Shown here piece after piece: positions 1-8,495 of a DNA stretch of 64,000 nt. The stretch's first letter is position 1, and each line of letters starts with the position of its first letter. Source of the DNA: Chlorobaculum sp. MV4-Y (GTDB taxonomy: Bacteria > Bacteroidota > Chlorobiia > Chlorobiales > Chlorobiaceae); NCBI RefSeq assembly GCF_025244685.1, contig NZ_CP104202.1, positions 1,936,471 through 2,000,470 on the forward strand, written 5' to 3'. Below the pieces are notes generated by a model. That model was not told the origin of the DNA and ran no database searches. It was given only the letters and a program-made list of their open reading frames with translations. A program made the translations under genes and the position numbers.

Positions 1-1
1 C

Positions 2-274
2 GGAGTCAACCAGCTCAATCTGATTTCAAACACCCTCCAGTCCGCAGTGCCTGCAGTCACCAATGCTGCGCAGAGCCTTACTGACGCTGTTTCGGTATCG
101 GTTAAGACGGTGAGCGAGGCTGCCGGAACCTTGACCGGCGCGCTGGGTGAGCTTGGTGGTGCCGTGGCCAACCTGGCTGGAGCTGTGGCAAATGCAGCCG
201 TTTCGGTCGCCCAGTCGGGAGTGAGCACCGTCACGAACGCTATCGGATCGGTTCTTCCGGCAAAGAAGATCTGA
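2..274 (+). CDS. C-terminal part of an Ala/Gly/Val-rich protein (partial)
   Basis: The reading frame is open from the left edge, so the GTG at 47 is probably internal and the gene begins outside the window. The visible 90 residues are almost entirely Ala, Val, Gly, Thr, Ser, Asn and Leu. They form imperfect repeats such as GALGELGGAVANLAGAVANA and end in VLPAKKI. The pattern predicts continuous amphipathic helix or a helical surface protein, with no catalytic motif. Small helical proteins of this composition occur in the chlorosome envelope of green sulfur bacteria, but I cannot assign it to a Csm family from this fragment. The function is left open. Confidence 0.6.
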   Translation, partial: GVNQLNLISNTLQSAVPAVTNAAQSLTDAVSVSVKTVSEAAGTLTGALGELGGAVANLAGAVANAAVSVAQSGVSTVTNAIGSVLPAKKI

Positions 275-310
275 ACCGCTCATCAGAGATTGCCAACCAC
301 CTGCAGCACT

Positions 311-335
311 GGAATCCTGGCAAAGTCGGGATTCC
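311..335. terminator. Weak hairpin between convergent genes
   Basis: Seven-base arms GGAATCC and GGATTCC are separated by an 11-base loop between two convergent genes. There is no T-run on either side, so a terminator role is only plausible. Confidence 0.3.
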
Positions 336-359
336 GGTATGCAGTCTGTCCCGCTCCTC

Positions 360-1061
360 CTATTCAGCGAGCTTGTCAAAATAGCTGGTAAGCGACTCCT
401 GCGGCTCCGGAGCCTCGATAATCACCTCGAAGGTTTTGTTTGCCGCCTTTTCAACCCACAGTGACAGCACGGCCAGCTCGGCCACATCTGACCGGTTCAT
501 CCAGCCATTCCACAAGTGATCGCCCTGCTCGACATGCAGCCGGTGCTGGAGCGGCTCGCCATCCCTGAGACCACCGGGGCGGATAACCGTGTATGAACGC
601 CCTTCAGAACCGAAGATTTTCCGAAGATGCTCCTCGGCAGCAAGCTTCATGCTGAGCACGCCGCCAAACAGGTTGAGCGGATGAAACCATTTGGTCACCG
701 CGATTGAGCTGACCATTGCGAAATGCTTCACGCCAGCTTTGGCCGCCTCGTCGATCAGCCTGATCGCGCCATCGCGGTCAACCTCGGACGGCGAGGCTTC
801 GCCGCTCATCGCCGACGAGCCAAGCGCAGAGATGACCGCGTCACAACCGCTGAGCGCCCGGCGGATTGCCTCGGCATCCTGGATTTTCCCAGTCGCAACC
901 TCGACGCCCTCTCCGAACAGACTTCTCGCTTTCTCCTCAGATCTGACAAAAACCCTGACCGGCACGCCATAATGCAGCAGGCGTTTGACGACCCAACTGC
1001 CGGTTTTGCCCGTAGCTCCGGCTACAAGCACTTTTTTTCCGTATTCCGATTTATGAGCCAT
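360..1061 (-). CDS. NmrA-like NAD(P)-binding reductase (atypical SDR)
   Basis: A 233-residue protein with an N-terminal Rossmann nucleotide-binding motif, VLVAGATGKTGSWVVKRLL at about residues 11-29, the GATGxTG pattern of atypical short-chain dehydrogenases of the NmrA/YbjT group. A second strand-turn, DAVISALGSS, lies near residue 75, and MVSSIAV corresponds to the usual Ser-containing strand. No classical YxxxK pair is obvious, as is normal for this group. It is probably a soluble NAD(P)H-dependent reductase or redox-sensing protein of unknown substrate. The ATG start is preceded by a weak AGGA. It is a single gene, convergent with the preceding one and divergent from the pentapeptide gene. 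Confidence 0.8.
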   Translation of the reverse strand: MAHKSEYGKKVLVAGATGKTGSWVVKRLLHYGVPVRVFVRSEEKARSLFGEGVEVATGKIQDAEAIRRALSGCDAVISALGSSAMSGEASPSEVDRDGAIRLIDEAAKAGVKHFAMVSSIAVTKWFHPLNLFGGVLSMKLAAEEHLRKIFGSEGRSYTVIRPGGLRDGEPLQHRLHVEQGDHLWNGWMNRSDVAELAVLSLWVEKAANKTFEVIIEAPEPQESLTSYFDKLAE

Positions 1062-1295
1062 GATGCATCCTGATTATCGAGTTTCCTTTCAAACTGGTAT
1101 TCACAAAACAAAACCATTTCTGCAGGCACTCTGTTTCCAGCATTTTTTTATAAAAAAGAGGCCGCCAGTATGGGAAAGAGCCTGATGGACTCTCTCTTTT
1201 TCATTAAGTTTCGAAATAAGCTGCTGCTTGCAACGGAAAACGAACAGCACGCCCGTCAAATCAGCATTCTTCCAGACACCATACAACATCGCACC

Positions 1296-2615
1296 ATGAA
1301 AACCCACAGCCTGGCCGTTCCGGCAATCATTCTTGTGATCACGCTCTCGACCCCATCAATTGCCCAAGCCTATAACCGCGATCAGCTGAAGTTGCTCCAG
1401 AAAAGCGTCGCTGAATGGAATGCCATGCGAAATCAACAGCCGGAGCTTGCTATCGACCTCTCCAAAGCCAATCTCGAGGATGCGAAGCTAAACGGCGCGA
1501 ATCTGTCAAAGGCAAATCTTTCCAAAGCAGACCTCAGCGGAGCATCGCTCGACCAGGCAAATCTCGAAGGCGCCAACCTCTCGATGACTTATCTGAAAAA
1601 AGCCAACATGAAAGCCGTCAATGCCGCCCACGCCTGGCTTGCTGACGCGAACCTGAACGGCGCTTTCATGAAAGATGCATCTCTGAAAGCGGCCAATCTT
1701 GCGGGAGCCAACCTGAGATGGGCGAAGATGAGTGGTGCCGATCTGGAACAGGCAAGCCTCAAAGATGCGGTACTGTTCGAAGCGGATATGGAAGGCGCAA
1801 ACCTCAAGGGCACCCAGTTCACCAAAGCACGATTCCTCGGAAACGCCATACTGAAAGATGCCGTCCTGTCAAACAATAGCGTACTGCCCTCGGGCGAGCC
1901 GGTCACTCGCGGCTGGGCGATGACCCGCGATGCCCGTTTCGCCAAAGAGGAACCTGCCGCACCACTGGAGTTCGTGCCACCGGTCGTGGCCGCGCCGGTG
2001 ATCATTCCGGAGAACATGCCAGCAGGAGGCGTTCAAGCCATTCCGGCACAGCCCGTGCCTGATGTAAGGGATGTCGAGGAGTGGAATACGATGCGGAAGA
2101 ATAATCCTGAAACGAAAATCGAAATGACCGAGGAAAAACTTGGTCACGCCGAACTCGGTGGCGTCGATCTGAGAAACGCCACTCTTTACAAATCAGATCT
2201 CGAACGGGCCAACCTTGACAAGGCCAATCTGGCGGGAGCGAACCTGGCTGGAGTCAACTTCCAGAGAGCTGACATGAAAGAGGCGAACCTGAAAGGTGCG
2301 AATCTTGAAGGTGCAAACCTCGACAGGGCGTTCCTGAAGGGTGCTGACCTTTCAGGCGCCAACCTCAAGGGTGCCATACTGTATGGAGCGATGCTTTACG
2401 GGGCGAATCTGGATGGAGCAATACTGACCAATGCCTCGTTGTTCGACGCCAATCTGGAAAAAGCTTCCCTGAAAGGGGCTGACCTGACCGGTGCGACCTT
2501 GATCGGAGTGAACCTGACCAATGCGCTCATCTCTCCGACCACGACAATGCCTTCAGGCAAAAAGGCGACACGAGGCTGGGCAACGCTCAACAACGCTGTT
2601 TTCATCGATAAATAA
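1296..2615 (+). CDS. Exported pentapeptide-repeat protein with two tandem modules
   Basis: I place the start at 1296 because MKTHSLAVPA...SIAQA is a clean Sec signal peptide with cleavage after about residue 25; the frame upstream of it is open but looks non-coding. The 439-residue product is built of A(N/D)Lxx pentapeptides, which fold as a right-handed quadrilateral beta-helix. Two homologous modules are visible, about residues 41-215 and 263-439. Each opens with WN(A/T)MR and closes with PSGxxxTRGWA followed by a short cap, and they are joined by a Pro/Ala-rich linker. No enzymatic motif is seen. It is likely a periplasmic or surface structural or binding protein. No clear Shine-Dalgarno sequence is present. 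Confidence 0.85.
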   Translation: MKTHSLAVPAIILVITLSTPSIAQAYNRDQLKLLQKSVAEWNAMRNQQPELAIDLSKANLEDAKLNGANLSKANLSKADLSGASLDQANLEGANLSMTYLKKANMKAVNAAHAWLADANLNGAFMKDASLKAANLAGANLRWAKMSGADLEQASLKDAVLFEADMEGANLKGTQFTKARFLGNAILKDAVLSNNSVLPSGEPVTRGWAMTRDARFAKEEPAAPLEFVPPVVAAPVIIPENMPAGGVQAIPAQPVPDVRDVEEWNTMRKNNPETKIEMTEEKLGHAELGGVDLRNATLYKSDLERANLDKANLAGANLAGVNFQRADMKEANLKGANLEGANLDRAFLKGADLSGANLKGAILYGAMLYGANLDGAILTNASLFDANLEKASLKGADLTGATLIGVNLTNALISPTTTMPSGKKATRGWATLNNAVFIDK

Positions 2616-2653
2616 CTGAGGCCGTAACGCTAAACAGGAAAGGCTTCAATTAT

Positions 2654-2887
2654 ATGGCTAACATTCTTGTCACAAGCTACTACAGCCGTTGGGATCTGGC
2701 TGAGCACAAAGGAAGAATCGCACTGTACGATTCAAGCAACCAGCTCATTGAAAACCACCTGTTCACAAACCCGTCCGAGTTCCAGGTTGTAGCAAGCATG
2801 CTCCGGCATGAAAAACCACTCTGGTTCGATACTGAGGCCAAACACCTCCGTACCGGATCAGAGCCGGTTGGCGAATGGGAAAATTAA
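2654..2887 (+). CDS. Small conserved-looking hypothetical protein
   Basis: A 77-residue soluble protein starting at an ATG with AGGAAAGG about 10 bases upstream. It has no signal peptide, membrane segment or motif I recognise. The sequence is balanced in composition (for example LVTSYYSRWDLAEHKGRIAL), which supports real coding. It lies 38 bases after the pentapeptide-repeat gene and may be cotranscribed with it. Confidence 0.65.
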   Translation: MANILVTSYYSRWDLAEHKGRIALYDSSNQLIENHLFTNPSEFQVVASMLRHEKPLWFDTEAKHLRTGSEPVGEWEN

Positions 2888-2933
2888 GTGCAGGCAAAAA
2901 GTGTGTCCCTCATGACAAGAAACGCTTTTTTGA

Positions 2934-3212
2934 TCAGTTGGGAAAGCGCTTCCTGTGAAAAAGCTGCTGCAAGGGATGGGCTTTGCTGATATTGGGGTCG
3001 TTGACCGGCAGAAGATGCTTTTTACCCGTACGGGTGACCACCTCGATTGTACCGTCGCCGTTAACGGAAGTCACTTTCCAGAACTTGTCAACCACATAAT
3101 GATAATGCTCACCATGCTCAAGGGCGTAGACCTGCCTAGCTCTCGGCCCTGGCGACACGGAGCTTTTTGGCTTGTGATAAATGATTGAGTCACCGACCCT
3201 GAATTGCGACAT
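2934..3212 (-). CDS. Small basic hypothetical protein
   Basis: I prefer the ATG at 3212 over the upstream in-frame start because a strong GGAGGGGG lies just before it; the product is then 92 residues, beginning MSQFRVGDSIIYHK. The N-terminal part (FRVGDSIIYHKPK...YHYVVDKFWKVTSVNGDGTIEVVT) reads like a small beta-barrel, SH3- or KOW-like domain, which is an inference from hydrophobic patterning only. The C-terminus is rich in Lys, Arg and His. It converges with the preceding gene. Function unknown. Confidence 0.65.
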   Translation of the reverse strand: MSQFRVGDSIIYHKPKSSVSPGPRARQVYALEHGEHYHYVVDKFWKVTSVNGDGTIEVVTRTGKKHLLPVNDPNISKAHPLQQLFHRKRFPN

Positions 3213-3368
3213 TCCCCCTCCTTCCCGTTGATTTAACGGCATATAGCCCTGCATATAAAAAGCTTGTTACCGTTGATTGTATAAAAAAAATCAAAAAAAC
3301 TCTACACTTTTTTTCATCCTTTAGAGTCAGAAGCCTTTTTGCCTATCTGCACCTCTCCGGCAGCCGAC

Positions 3369-4553
3369 TCACGAAAGCTCTTCTGAAAAACCGATAATAA
3401 GCCGGTCGTCCTCCCGTCGTGCCCCGGTGGTTCTGAGCGTCGCCAGCGCCTGAGGCAGTACCATGTTCCGCCGGTGATTGCCGATCCTGATATTCAGCTC
3501 ATCACCGCTTTTGCTCAACTGAACTGATTCATCAGGAAGGCCCGGAAGCAGTAGTTCAAGATCGTATCCGCCTTCCGACTGTTTGATCTGATAGGGATTC
3601 CGCCGGAAATAAACCTGTGAAGGGTCCTCGTCTCCGTAGAGCATCTCTTTGAGTTTTTCGAGGGTGGCCATACCGCATATTTCCCTTGAATAGAGAGGCA
3701 CCTCCCTGACAGGCAGCGGGCTAAAACTGTCGATAATCTCCTGCCTGTAGAGCTTCTGGTTCTCCTTCCAGTACTGGAAATAGGGATCGGTCACCTCATC
3801 GGGAATGATCCGGTTGGCAACAACCATGTCGATGGCGATGTTGTAGAGGCTGAGATAGGCCTGCGCCCGCAACGACTCCTTGATGACCATCTTTTCAGGA
3901 TTGGTAACCAGACGCACTGACGTAACACTGTTGTCGGTCAGAATCCTGCCAAGCGCTTCAATCTGCTCGTAAAACTCGTAGGGCAGATCCATCATCTCTT
4001 TGTCGGGCAGCGAAAAACCGGCGAGCGGCTTGAAAATCGGCTCCACCAGCGGTCTCAGGTACACAGCCACCTTTTCGAGCGGCTTGTACAACCGCCGCAT
4101 ATACCAGCCACCCACCTCGGGAATGCTCAGGAGACGCAATGCTGTGCCGGTAGGAGCCGAATCGATGATCAGCACATCGAAATTGCCCTCCTTGTGATGA
4201 CGAAACACCCTGACCAGCCCGAAAATCTCATCCATGCCGGGCAGGATTGAGAGCTCTTCGGCCTGCACACCGTCCAGGCCACGAGCCTGGAGCACCTCGG
4301 TCATGTAGCGCTTGACGCTACCCCAATTCTGTTCGAGCTCTTCGAGCACATCAAGTTCAGCGCCCCAGAGGTTCTCGCAAATCTTGCGAGGCTCATGGCC
4401 AAGCGGCACATCGAAACTGTCGGCAAGCGAATGCGCCGGGTCGGTGCTCAGAACCAGGGTTCTGTAACCCAGCTCGGCACAACGCAGACCAGTAGCCGCA
4501 GCCGTAGAGGTTTTGCCAACGCCACCTTTACCTGTCATGAGAATCAAACGCAT
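3369..4553 (-). CDS. ArsA/Get3-family ATPase with alpha-crystallin-like C-terminal domain
   Basis: The start [16 protein letters not shown] at 4553 is chosen because AAGGAGC precedes it and the deviant Walker A (GKGGVGKT, residues 8-15) then sits at the N-terminus as in the family. Switch I is [11 protein letters not shown] (about 36-46) and switch [12 protein letters not shown] (131-140). The last 65 or so residues ([20 protein letters not shown] and onward) resemble the Hsp20-like domain fused to ArsA homologs in phototrophs. The family couples ATP hydrolysis to arsenite efflux or tail-anchored membrane protein targeting; with no arsB or arsR nearby, the latter or a chaperone-like role is more likely. 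It is 394 residues and a single ATPase half, so it probably works as a dimer. Confidence 0.85.
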   Translation of the reverse strand: MRLILMTGKGGVGKTSTAAATGLRCAELGYRTLVLSTDPAHSLADSFDVPLGHEPRKICENLWGAELDVLEELEQNWGSVKRYMTEVLQARGLDGVQAEELSILPGMDEIFGLVRVFRHHKEGNFDVLIIDSAPTGTALRLLSIPEVGGWYMRRLYKPLEKVAVYLRPLVEPIFKPLAGFSLPDKEMMDLPYEFYEQIEALGRILTDNSVTSVRLVTNPEKMVIKESLRAQAYLSLYNIAIDMVVANRIIPDEVTDPYFQYWKENQKLYRQEIIDSFSPLPVREVPLYSREICGMATLEKLKEMLYGDEDPSQVYFRRNPYQIKQSEGGYDLELLLPGLPDESVQLSKSGDELNIRIGNHRRNMVLPQALATLRTTGARREDDRLIIGFSEELS

Positions 4554-4663
4554 ACAAGCTCCTTTTTTTCTTAACCAACCACAGCTGAGAAAAAATAGTT
4601 TGCTCTTGCCTGCCATGCCCTCGATTCGGGGGCAGAGAAATACCTCCCCATGAAATAGCATGC

Positions 4664-4698
4664 AAAAAAAGCCTCTCTGCCATAAGGGCAAAAGAGGC
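4664..4698 (-). terminator. Rho-independent terminator downstream of the HTH-PAS gene
   Basis: Read on the minus strand, a stem of GCCTCT with an inner TGCCC/GGGCA pairing is followed by seven T (plus-strand A-run 4664-4670). It separates the HTH-PAS gene from the ArsA-like gene. Confidence 0.7.
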
Positions 4699-4752
4699 CT
4701 GTTGCTTGCTGGCGGCATTCAGCATATGAAACGCCGGCTTTGCCCGACGCTA

Positions 4753-5415
4753 TCAGAAAAGCGGGTTATCCGTTTTGCGCAGAATAATCGTGTATTCGTT
4801 CTGATCAGTCATGGGCTTTCTTTTGACCGAAAGGCTCCACTCGACATTCAGCCAGGAACCATCTCCGGTCTTGAATCTCGAGTAGAACATGAGCACCGCC
4901 TCATGAGGCTTCTGGCGATCAAGCGCCGTCTTGAAATGCAGGTAGTCGTCCGGATGAAGAATTTCCGAAAGCGCCACACCTGCAAGCGAACCGGGCGCAA
5001 AATCCAGGAATTTCTCAATCGAGCTACTCAAGTCGACGATCTTCTCTTCGTCGTCAAGCACGGCATAGGCTTCAATGGCCGGCTTGAGCCGCTCTTCAAA
5101 GCGGCCAATGTGCATCCGCACCTGGCGGAGCAGATTATCAATATCCATCCTGTAACGGGAAAGCGCTAATGCGTCGCTGATCGGACTGGTCTGTTCTCCT
5201 ACAGCATGGCCGGTAAGAATCCAATCGATATCGGCACCATCCTTTTCAAGGCGTTCCAGCATCTTTTTTCCCGGAAGGCACTTGCCTTTGAGATATGGAG
5301 TCATCTGCGCTGGATATTTGATACCTACTGCTCGGCAGAAAGCGTTGACTGAACCATGCTTTTTAAGGATATAATTTCTGAGACGATGATTGAATCCACT
5401 GTGTGTAGTCGTCAT
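4753..5415 (-). CDS. HTH (phage CI-like) plus PAS domain regulator
   Basis: With the start at 5415 the protein is 220 residues. Residues 8-65 match the helix-turn-helix of phage CI-type repressors (LKKHGSVNAFCRAVGI for the first helices, then DIDWILTG at the end). Residues about 115-215 form a PAS domain with the typical ILHPDDYLHF and an R(F/W)KTGDGSWLNVEW strand. PAS domains sense small ligands, redox or light; no Cys or His cofactor site is obvious here. It is probably a one-component transcriptional regulator. It has its own terminator and lies upstream of terC on the same strand in the opposite transcriptional order, with about 108 bases between them. A longer frame to 5481 exists but looks less natural. 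Confidence 0.8.
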   Translation of the reverse strand: MTTTHSGFNHRLRNYILKKHGSVNAFCRAVGIKYPAQMTPYLKGKCLPGKKMLERLEKDGADIDWILTGHAVGEQTSPISDALALSRYRMDIDNLLRQVRMHIGRFEERLKPAIEAYAVLDDEEKIVDLSSSIEKFLDFAPGSLAGVALSEILHPDDYLHFKTALDRQKPHEAVLMFYSRFKTGDGSWLNVEWSLSVKRKPMTDQNEYTIILRKTDNPLF

Positions 5416-5523
5416 GGCAGTCAATACTGTTGATAATTTGTGTGTACTCAACGAAAAACAGTCACGACGCAGTCCTGGCAACTGCCATCGGAAATTGTTG
5501 TTTCGTGCAGCAGAAAAAGCATC

Positions 5524-6321
5524 TCATTCGGCACCTTCCTTTGCCGGCATATTGAACAGGGTGCTGGTAACCAAAGGCGCCAGAAAAATGGTCACAGTGA
5601 AGACCGACATCACAATATCGGCCTGGTGTCCTTCGAGATAACCAAGAATCACCAACCCCGGCCAGAGATGTTCAAAAAAGGAGAAGGTTAGCCTCAAGCC
5701 AAGAACAGCAAGAACGATATAGGCACAACTCTCCAGAAATGGGTACTCTTCCATCAATCGTATAAAGCCATACGCAACGAAACGCATGACAAGAATACCG
5801 ATGAAAACGCCGGTACAAACCAGAATGAGATTGCCCGTGAAGGCTACTGCCGCAAAGACATTGTCGATCGAAAAAGCGATATCCATCATCTCGACAAACA
5901 CCACTGTAGCCCAGAACGGCCCGATTCGGCCAGCAACGAATCGATAGAGGCGACTGTTGCGCTTTTCGGTATTCATTGCACCTGCATCCTTTGCGCCCCG
6001 GCTGTCCCACCAGTTCCAAACAAGATAGAGCAGGTAAAGCCCGCCAAAAGGCTTGAGCCACCAGGCACTGACCAGAAAAGCAGCAAAAACCAAGAAAAGG
6101 CCCCGAAACAGATAAGCACCTAAAATGCCATACCTTAAAGCTGCTGGACGCTGTTTCTGGGGTAAATCAAGAACCATGGTCGCAAGTACTGCCGCGTTGT
6201 CCACCGACAAGAGACCTTCGATGACGATGAGGTTGAAAATAACAAGCAGTGATGCCGCCGGATGGTCAACAATGTGCTCTGGACAAGTTCTTGCATTGAG
6301 ATACTGAAAGCGCTTTCCCAT
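5524..6321 (-). CDS. TerC-family integral membrane protein
   Basis: A 265-residue membrane protein with about seven to eight hydrophobic segments and the paired acidic TerC signatures VIEGLLSVDNAAVLA (about 33-47) and VEMMDIAFSIDNVFAAVAF (about 143-161). These internal-repeat motifs bind a metal; TerC/YkoY/Alx proteins are linked to Mn2+ export, tellurite resistance and cotranslocational metallation of exported proteins. A basic loop separates the two halves. It lies downstream of kup in the same direction with 62 bases between them. That spacer is too short to hold the Mn2+ (yybP-ykoY) riboswitch often found before this family. Confidence 0.85.
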   Translation of the reverse strand: MGKRFQYLNARTCPEHIVDHPAASLLVIFNLIVIEGLLSVDNAAVLATMVLDLPQKQRPAALRYGILGAYLFRGLFLVFAAFLVSAWWLKPFGGLYLLYLVWNWWDSRGAKDAGAMNTEKRNSRLYRFVAGRIGPFWATVVFVEMMDIAFSIDNVFAAVAFTGNLILVCTGVFIGILVMRFVAYGFIRLMEEYPFLESCAYIVLAVLGLRLTFSFFEHLWPGLVILGYLEGHQADIVMSVFTVTIFLAPLVTSTLFNMPAKEGAE

Positions 6322-6383
6322 TTCTATACGCCAATGTACATAATGCTATATAGAAAACAAATAAAACCGGGAAAAATGCAGTA

Positions 6384-8297
6384 TCAAATTTGCACTTGTA
6401 CACCTATCTCGATCACCTGTCCCGAAGGAAGATCGTAGTAATCCGTGGCGCTCAGCGCGTTGCGAGCCATGAGCGCGAACAGCTTTTTTCGCCATTTGCT
6501 CATTCTCGATTTCATCCCCGTCACGATCTTTTCGCGATTGATGAAGAAGCTGATCGCCTCGGGCCTGAAATGCATCCCCTGCTGGTTTGCAAGAGCGAGC
6601 ACCTGCCTGATGTTGGGATACTCCATGAAGCCATACCGGGCGATAATCTTGTACATGCCGTAGCTGAGCTGGACAACCTCCACTTTTTTGCTGTTCGGCA
6701 CGCGAGGCACGCGCTCGGTGGAGAAATGCAACAGGCCTACCTCTGAATGCAGAATCTTGTTGTGGCGCATGTTGTGTAACAGGGCCATCGGCACCACGTC
6801 AGGGTTGGCTGTCAGATAGATTGCCTGCCCCTTGACCCTCTGCGGCTGCTGAATGGCAAGGCTTTCAACGAACTCGCCAATGGTGAGCGTTCGATTTGCG
6901 ATCTGCGTTTGCAGCAGCTTGCGCCCGTTCTTCCAGGTCAGCATGAGGGTGAACAGCGCAAACCCGATAACCAGCGGGAACCAGGCACCGTGGAACAGTT
7001 TACTCATACTCGCCCCAAAAAACGACAGATCGATCAGCATGAACATGCCCATCAACAGATTGAGGCCAAGGCGGTTCCAGTTCCAGAGATCACGAGCGAC
7101 ATAGTAAAATAGCACGGCAGAAATCAGCATGGTCGCCGTCACGGCCACACCGTAAGCCGAGGCAAGTTTGCTCGAGGAGCCGAACCCGGCGACAAGGGCG
7201 ATCGTCGAGAACATCAGCGCCCAGTTGGCCGCCGGAACGTAAATCTGGCCGATGTGGCTGGCCGATGTGTGCCGCACAGTGAGCCGCGGAATGTAACCGA
7301 GCTGGATGCCCTGCTGGGTCAGGGAAAAAACTCCGGTGATGAGCGCCTGAGAAGCAATGATGGTCGCAAGCGTCGCAAGGATAACCATGGGAATTACTCC
7401 CCATGACGGAACCAAGGCATAAAAAGGATTGTAAGACATGGAGGGCTGGGAAAGCAGCACCGCGCCTTGGCCGAAATAGTTCAACAACAAAGCTGGCAGC
7501 ACCAGCAGGCTCCAGGTCAGCCGGATCGGCCGCCTTCCGAAATGGCCCATATCGGCATACAGCGCCTCGGCGCCAGTGACGGCAAGGAACACCGCGCCAA
7601 GCACCAGAAAGCCCTTGGCATGGTTATTTACGAGAAACTCGATGCCATACCAAGGCAAGACCGCTTTGAGAATGGCCGGATATTTGACGATCTCAACAAG
7701 ACCGCACAGCCCTATAGAGGTGAACCAGAGAAGAATGACCGGACCGAAAAAGGCTCCCACTTTGGCAGTGCCGTTATGTTGAAAGAGAAACAGCCCGGCA
7801 AGAATGACGATGGTCACGGGAATCACCAGCGGGCTGAAGCTGGGCGCGATGATCTGAATGCCCTCGACGGCACTGAGCACCGAAATCGACGGAGTAATCA
7901 TACCGTCCCCATAGAGCAGCGCCGCGCCAAACAGGCCGAGACTGACCAGCACCCACCGCTCGCTCTTGCTCTTCTTGCTTTGGGAAATAATCAGGGAGGT
8001 CAGCGCGAGAATGCCGCCCTCGCCTTCGTTATCCGCCTTCATAATGAAGGTCAGGTACTTCAGGGTAACAATCAGGAGCAGCGCCCAGATCAGCAGAGAA
8101 AGTACTCCGAGCACATTGGGAGTGGTCACAGGAATGCTGAATTCGCCATGAAAACACTCGCGGACAGCATAGAGAGGACTGGTGCCGATGTCGCCGAACA
8201 CCACGCCAAGCGCCGCAAGCGACAACGTGGCAAGACGCTTGAAATCAAAATTATCGGAGGAGGAAGATAAATGGGATTCGTCTGAAGTCGTTGACAT
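6384..8297 (-). CDS. kup: Kup potassium transporter
   Basis: A 637-residue low-affinity K+ uptake (KUP/HAK) transporter. Its hallmarks are ALGVVFGDIGTSPLYAVREC (about 33-52), DNEGEGGILALTSLI (about 88-102) and GDGMITPSISVLSAVEG (about 129-145), followed by twelve predicted membrane segments to about residue 460 and a cytosolic C-terminal domain. Kup proteins import K+ with H+. Length is normal for the bacterial family (about 620-630). The gene is followed by terC. The ATG at 8297 gives a short hydrophilic Ser/Asp-rich N-terminus as usual. Confidence 0.95.
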   Translation of the reverse strand: MSTTSDESHLSSSSDNFDFKRLATLSLAALGVVFGDIGTSPLYAVRECFHGEFSIPVTTPNVLGVLSLLIWALLLIVTLKYLTFIMKADNEGEGGILALTSLIISQSKKSKSERWVLVSLGLFGAALLYGDGMITPSISVLSAVEGIQIIAPSFSPLVIPVTIVILAGLFLFQHNGTAKVGAFFGPVILLWFTSIGLCGLVEIVKYPAILKAVLPWYGIEFLVNNHAKGFLVLGAVFLAVTGAEALYADMGHFGRRPIRLTWSLLVLPALLLNYFGQGAVLLSQPSMSYNPFYALVPSWGVIPMVILATLATIIASQALITGVFSLTQQGIQLGYIPRLTVRHTSASHIGQIYVPAANWALMFSTIALVAGFGSSSKLASAYGVAVTATMLISAVLFYYVARDLWNWNRLGLNLLMGMFMLIDLSFFGASMSKLFHGAWFPLVIGFALFTLMLTWKNGRKLLQTQIANRTLTIGEFVESLAIQQPQRVKGQAIYLTANPDVVPMALLHNMRHNKILHSEVGLLHFSTERVPRVPNSKKVEVVQLSYGMYKIIARYGFMEYPNIRQVLALANQQGMHFRPEAISFFINREKIVTGMKSRMSKWRKKLFALMARNALSATDYYDLPSGQVIEIGVQVQI

Positions 8298-8467
8298 AGG
8301 GCAGGAAAAGTCTTGTTACCACAAAGGGTTCACACCGGAAAACCGGTTACGGCGAGATAAGCCCTTCGCAGATGGATCGTCGTTTCTGGCTGACAGTTTT
8401 AGGTGGTAACGAACGACCTCATAAGCTTCTGATAATGCGAACCAAGGAATATACACATTCGCCTTCA
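8298..8467. other. Leader/intergenic region of kup and TPR gene
   Basis: About 170 bases ahead of kup. On the minus strand a short self-complementary ACCGGTTTTCCGGT is present. I see no match to a known K+-linked riboswitch and no clear promoter. Confidence 0.3.
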
Positions 8468-8495
8468 ATTGCAAACAAGCGCCACCCGGCACGGT

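Noticed and set aside
6322-6383. Mn2+ riboswitch (yybP-ykoY) ahead of terC
   Set aside because: The 62-base spacer is too short and lacks the motif.
8298-8467. Possible c-di-AMP (ydaO-type) riboswitch ahead of kup
   Set aside because: Short hairpins exist but the conserved core sequences could not be matched.
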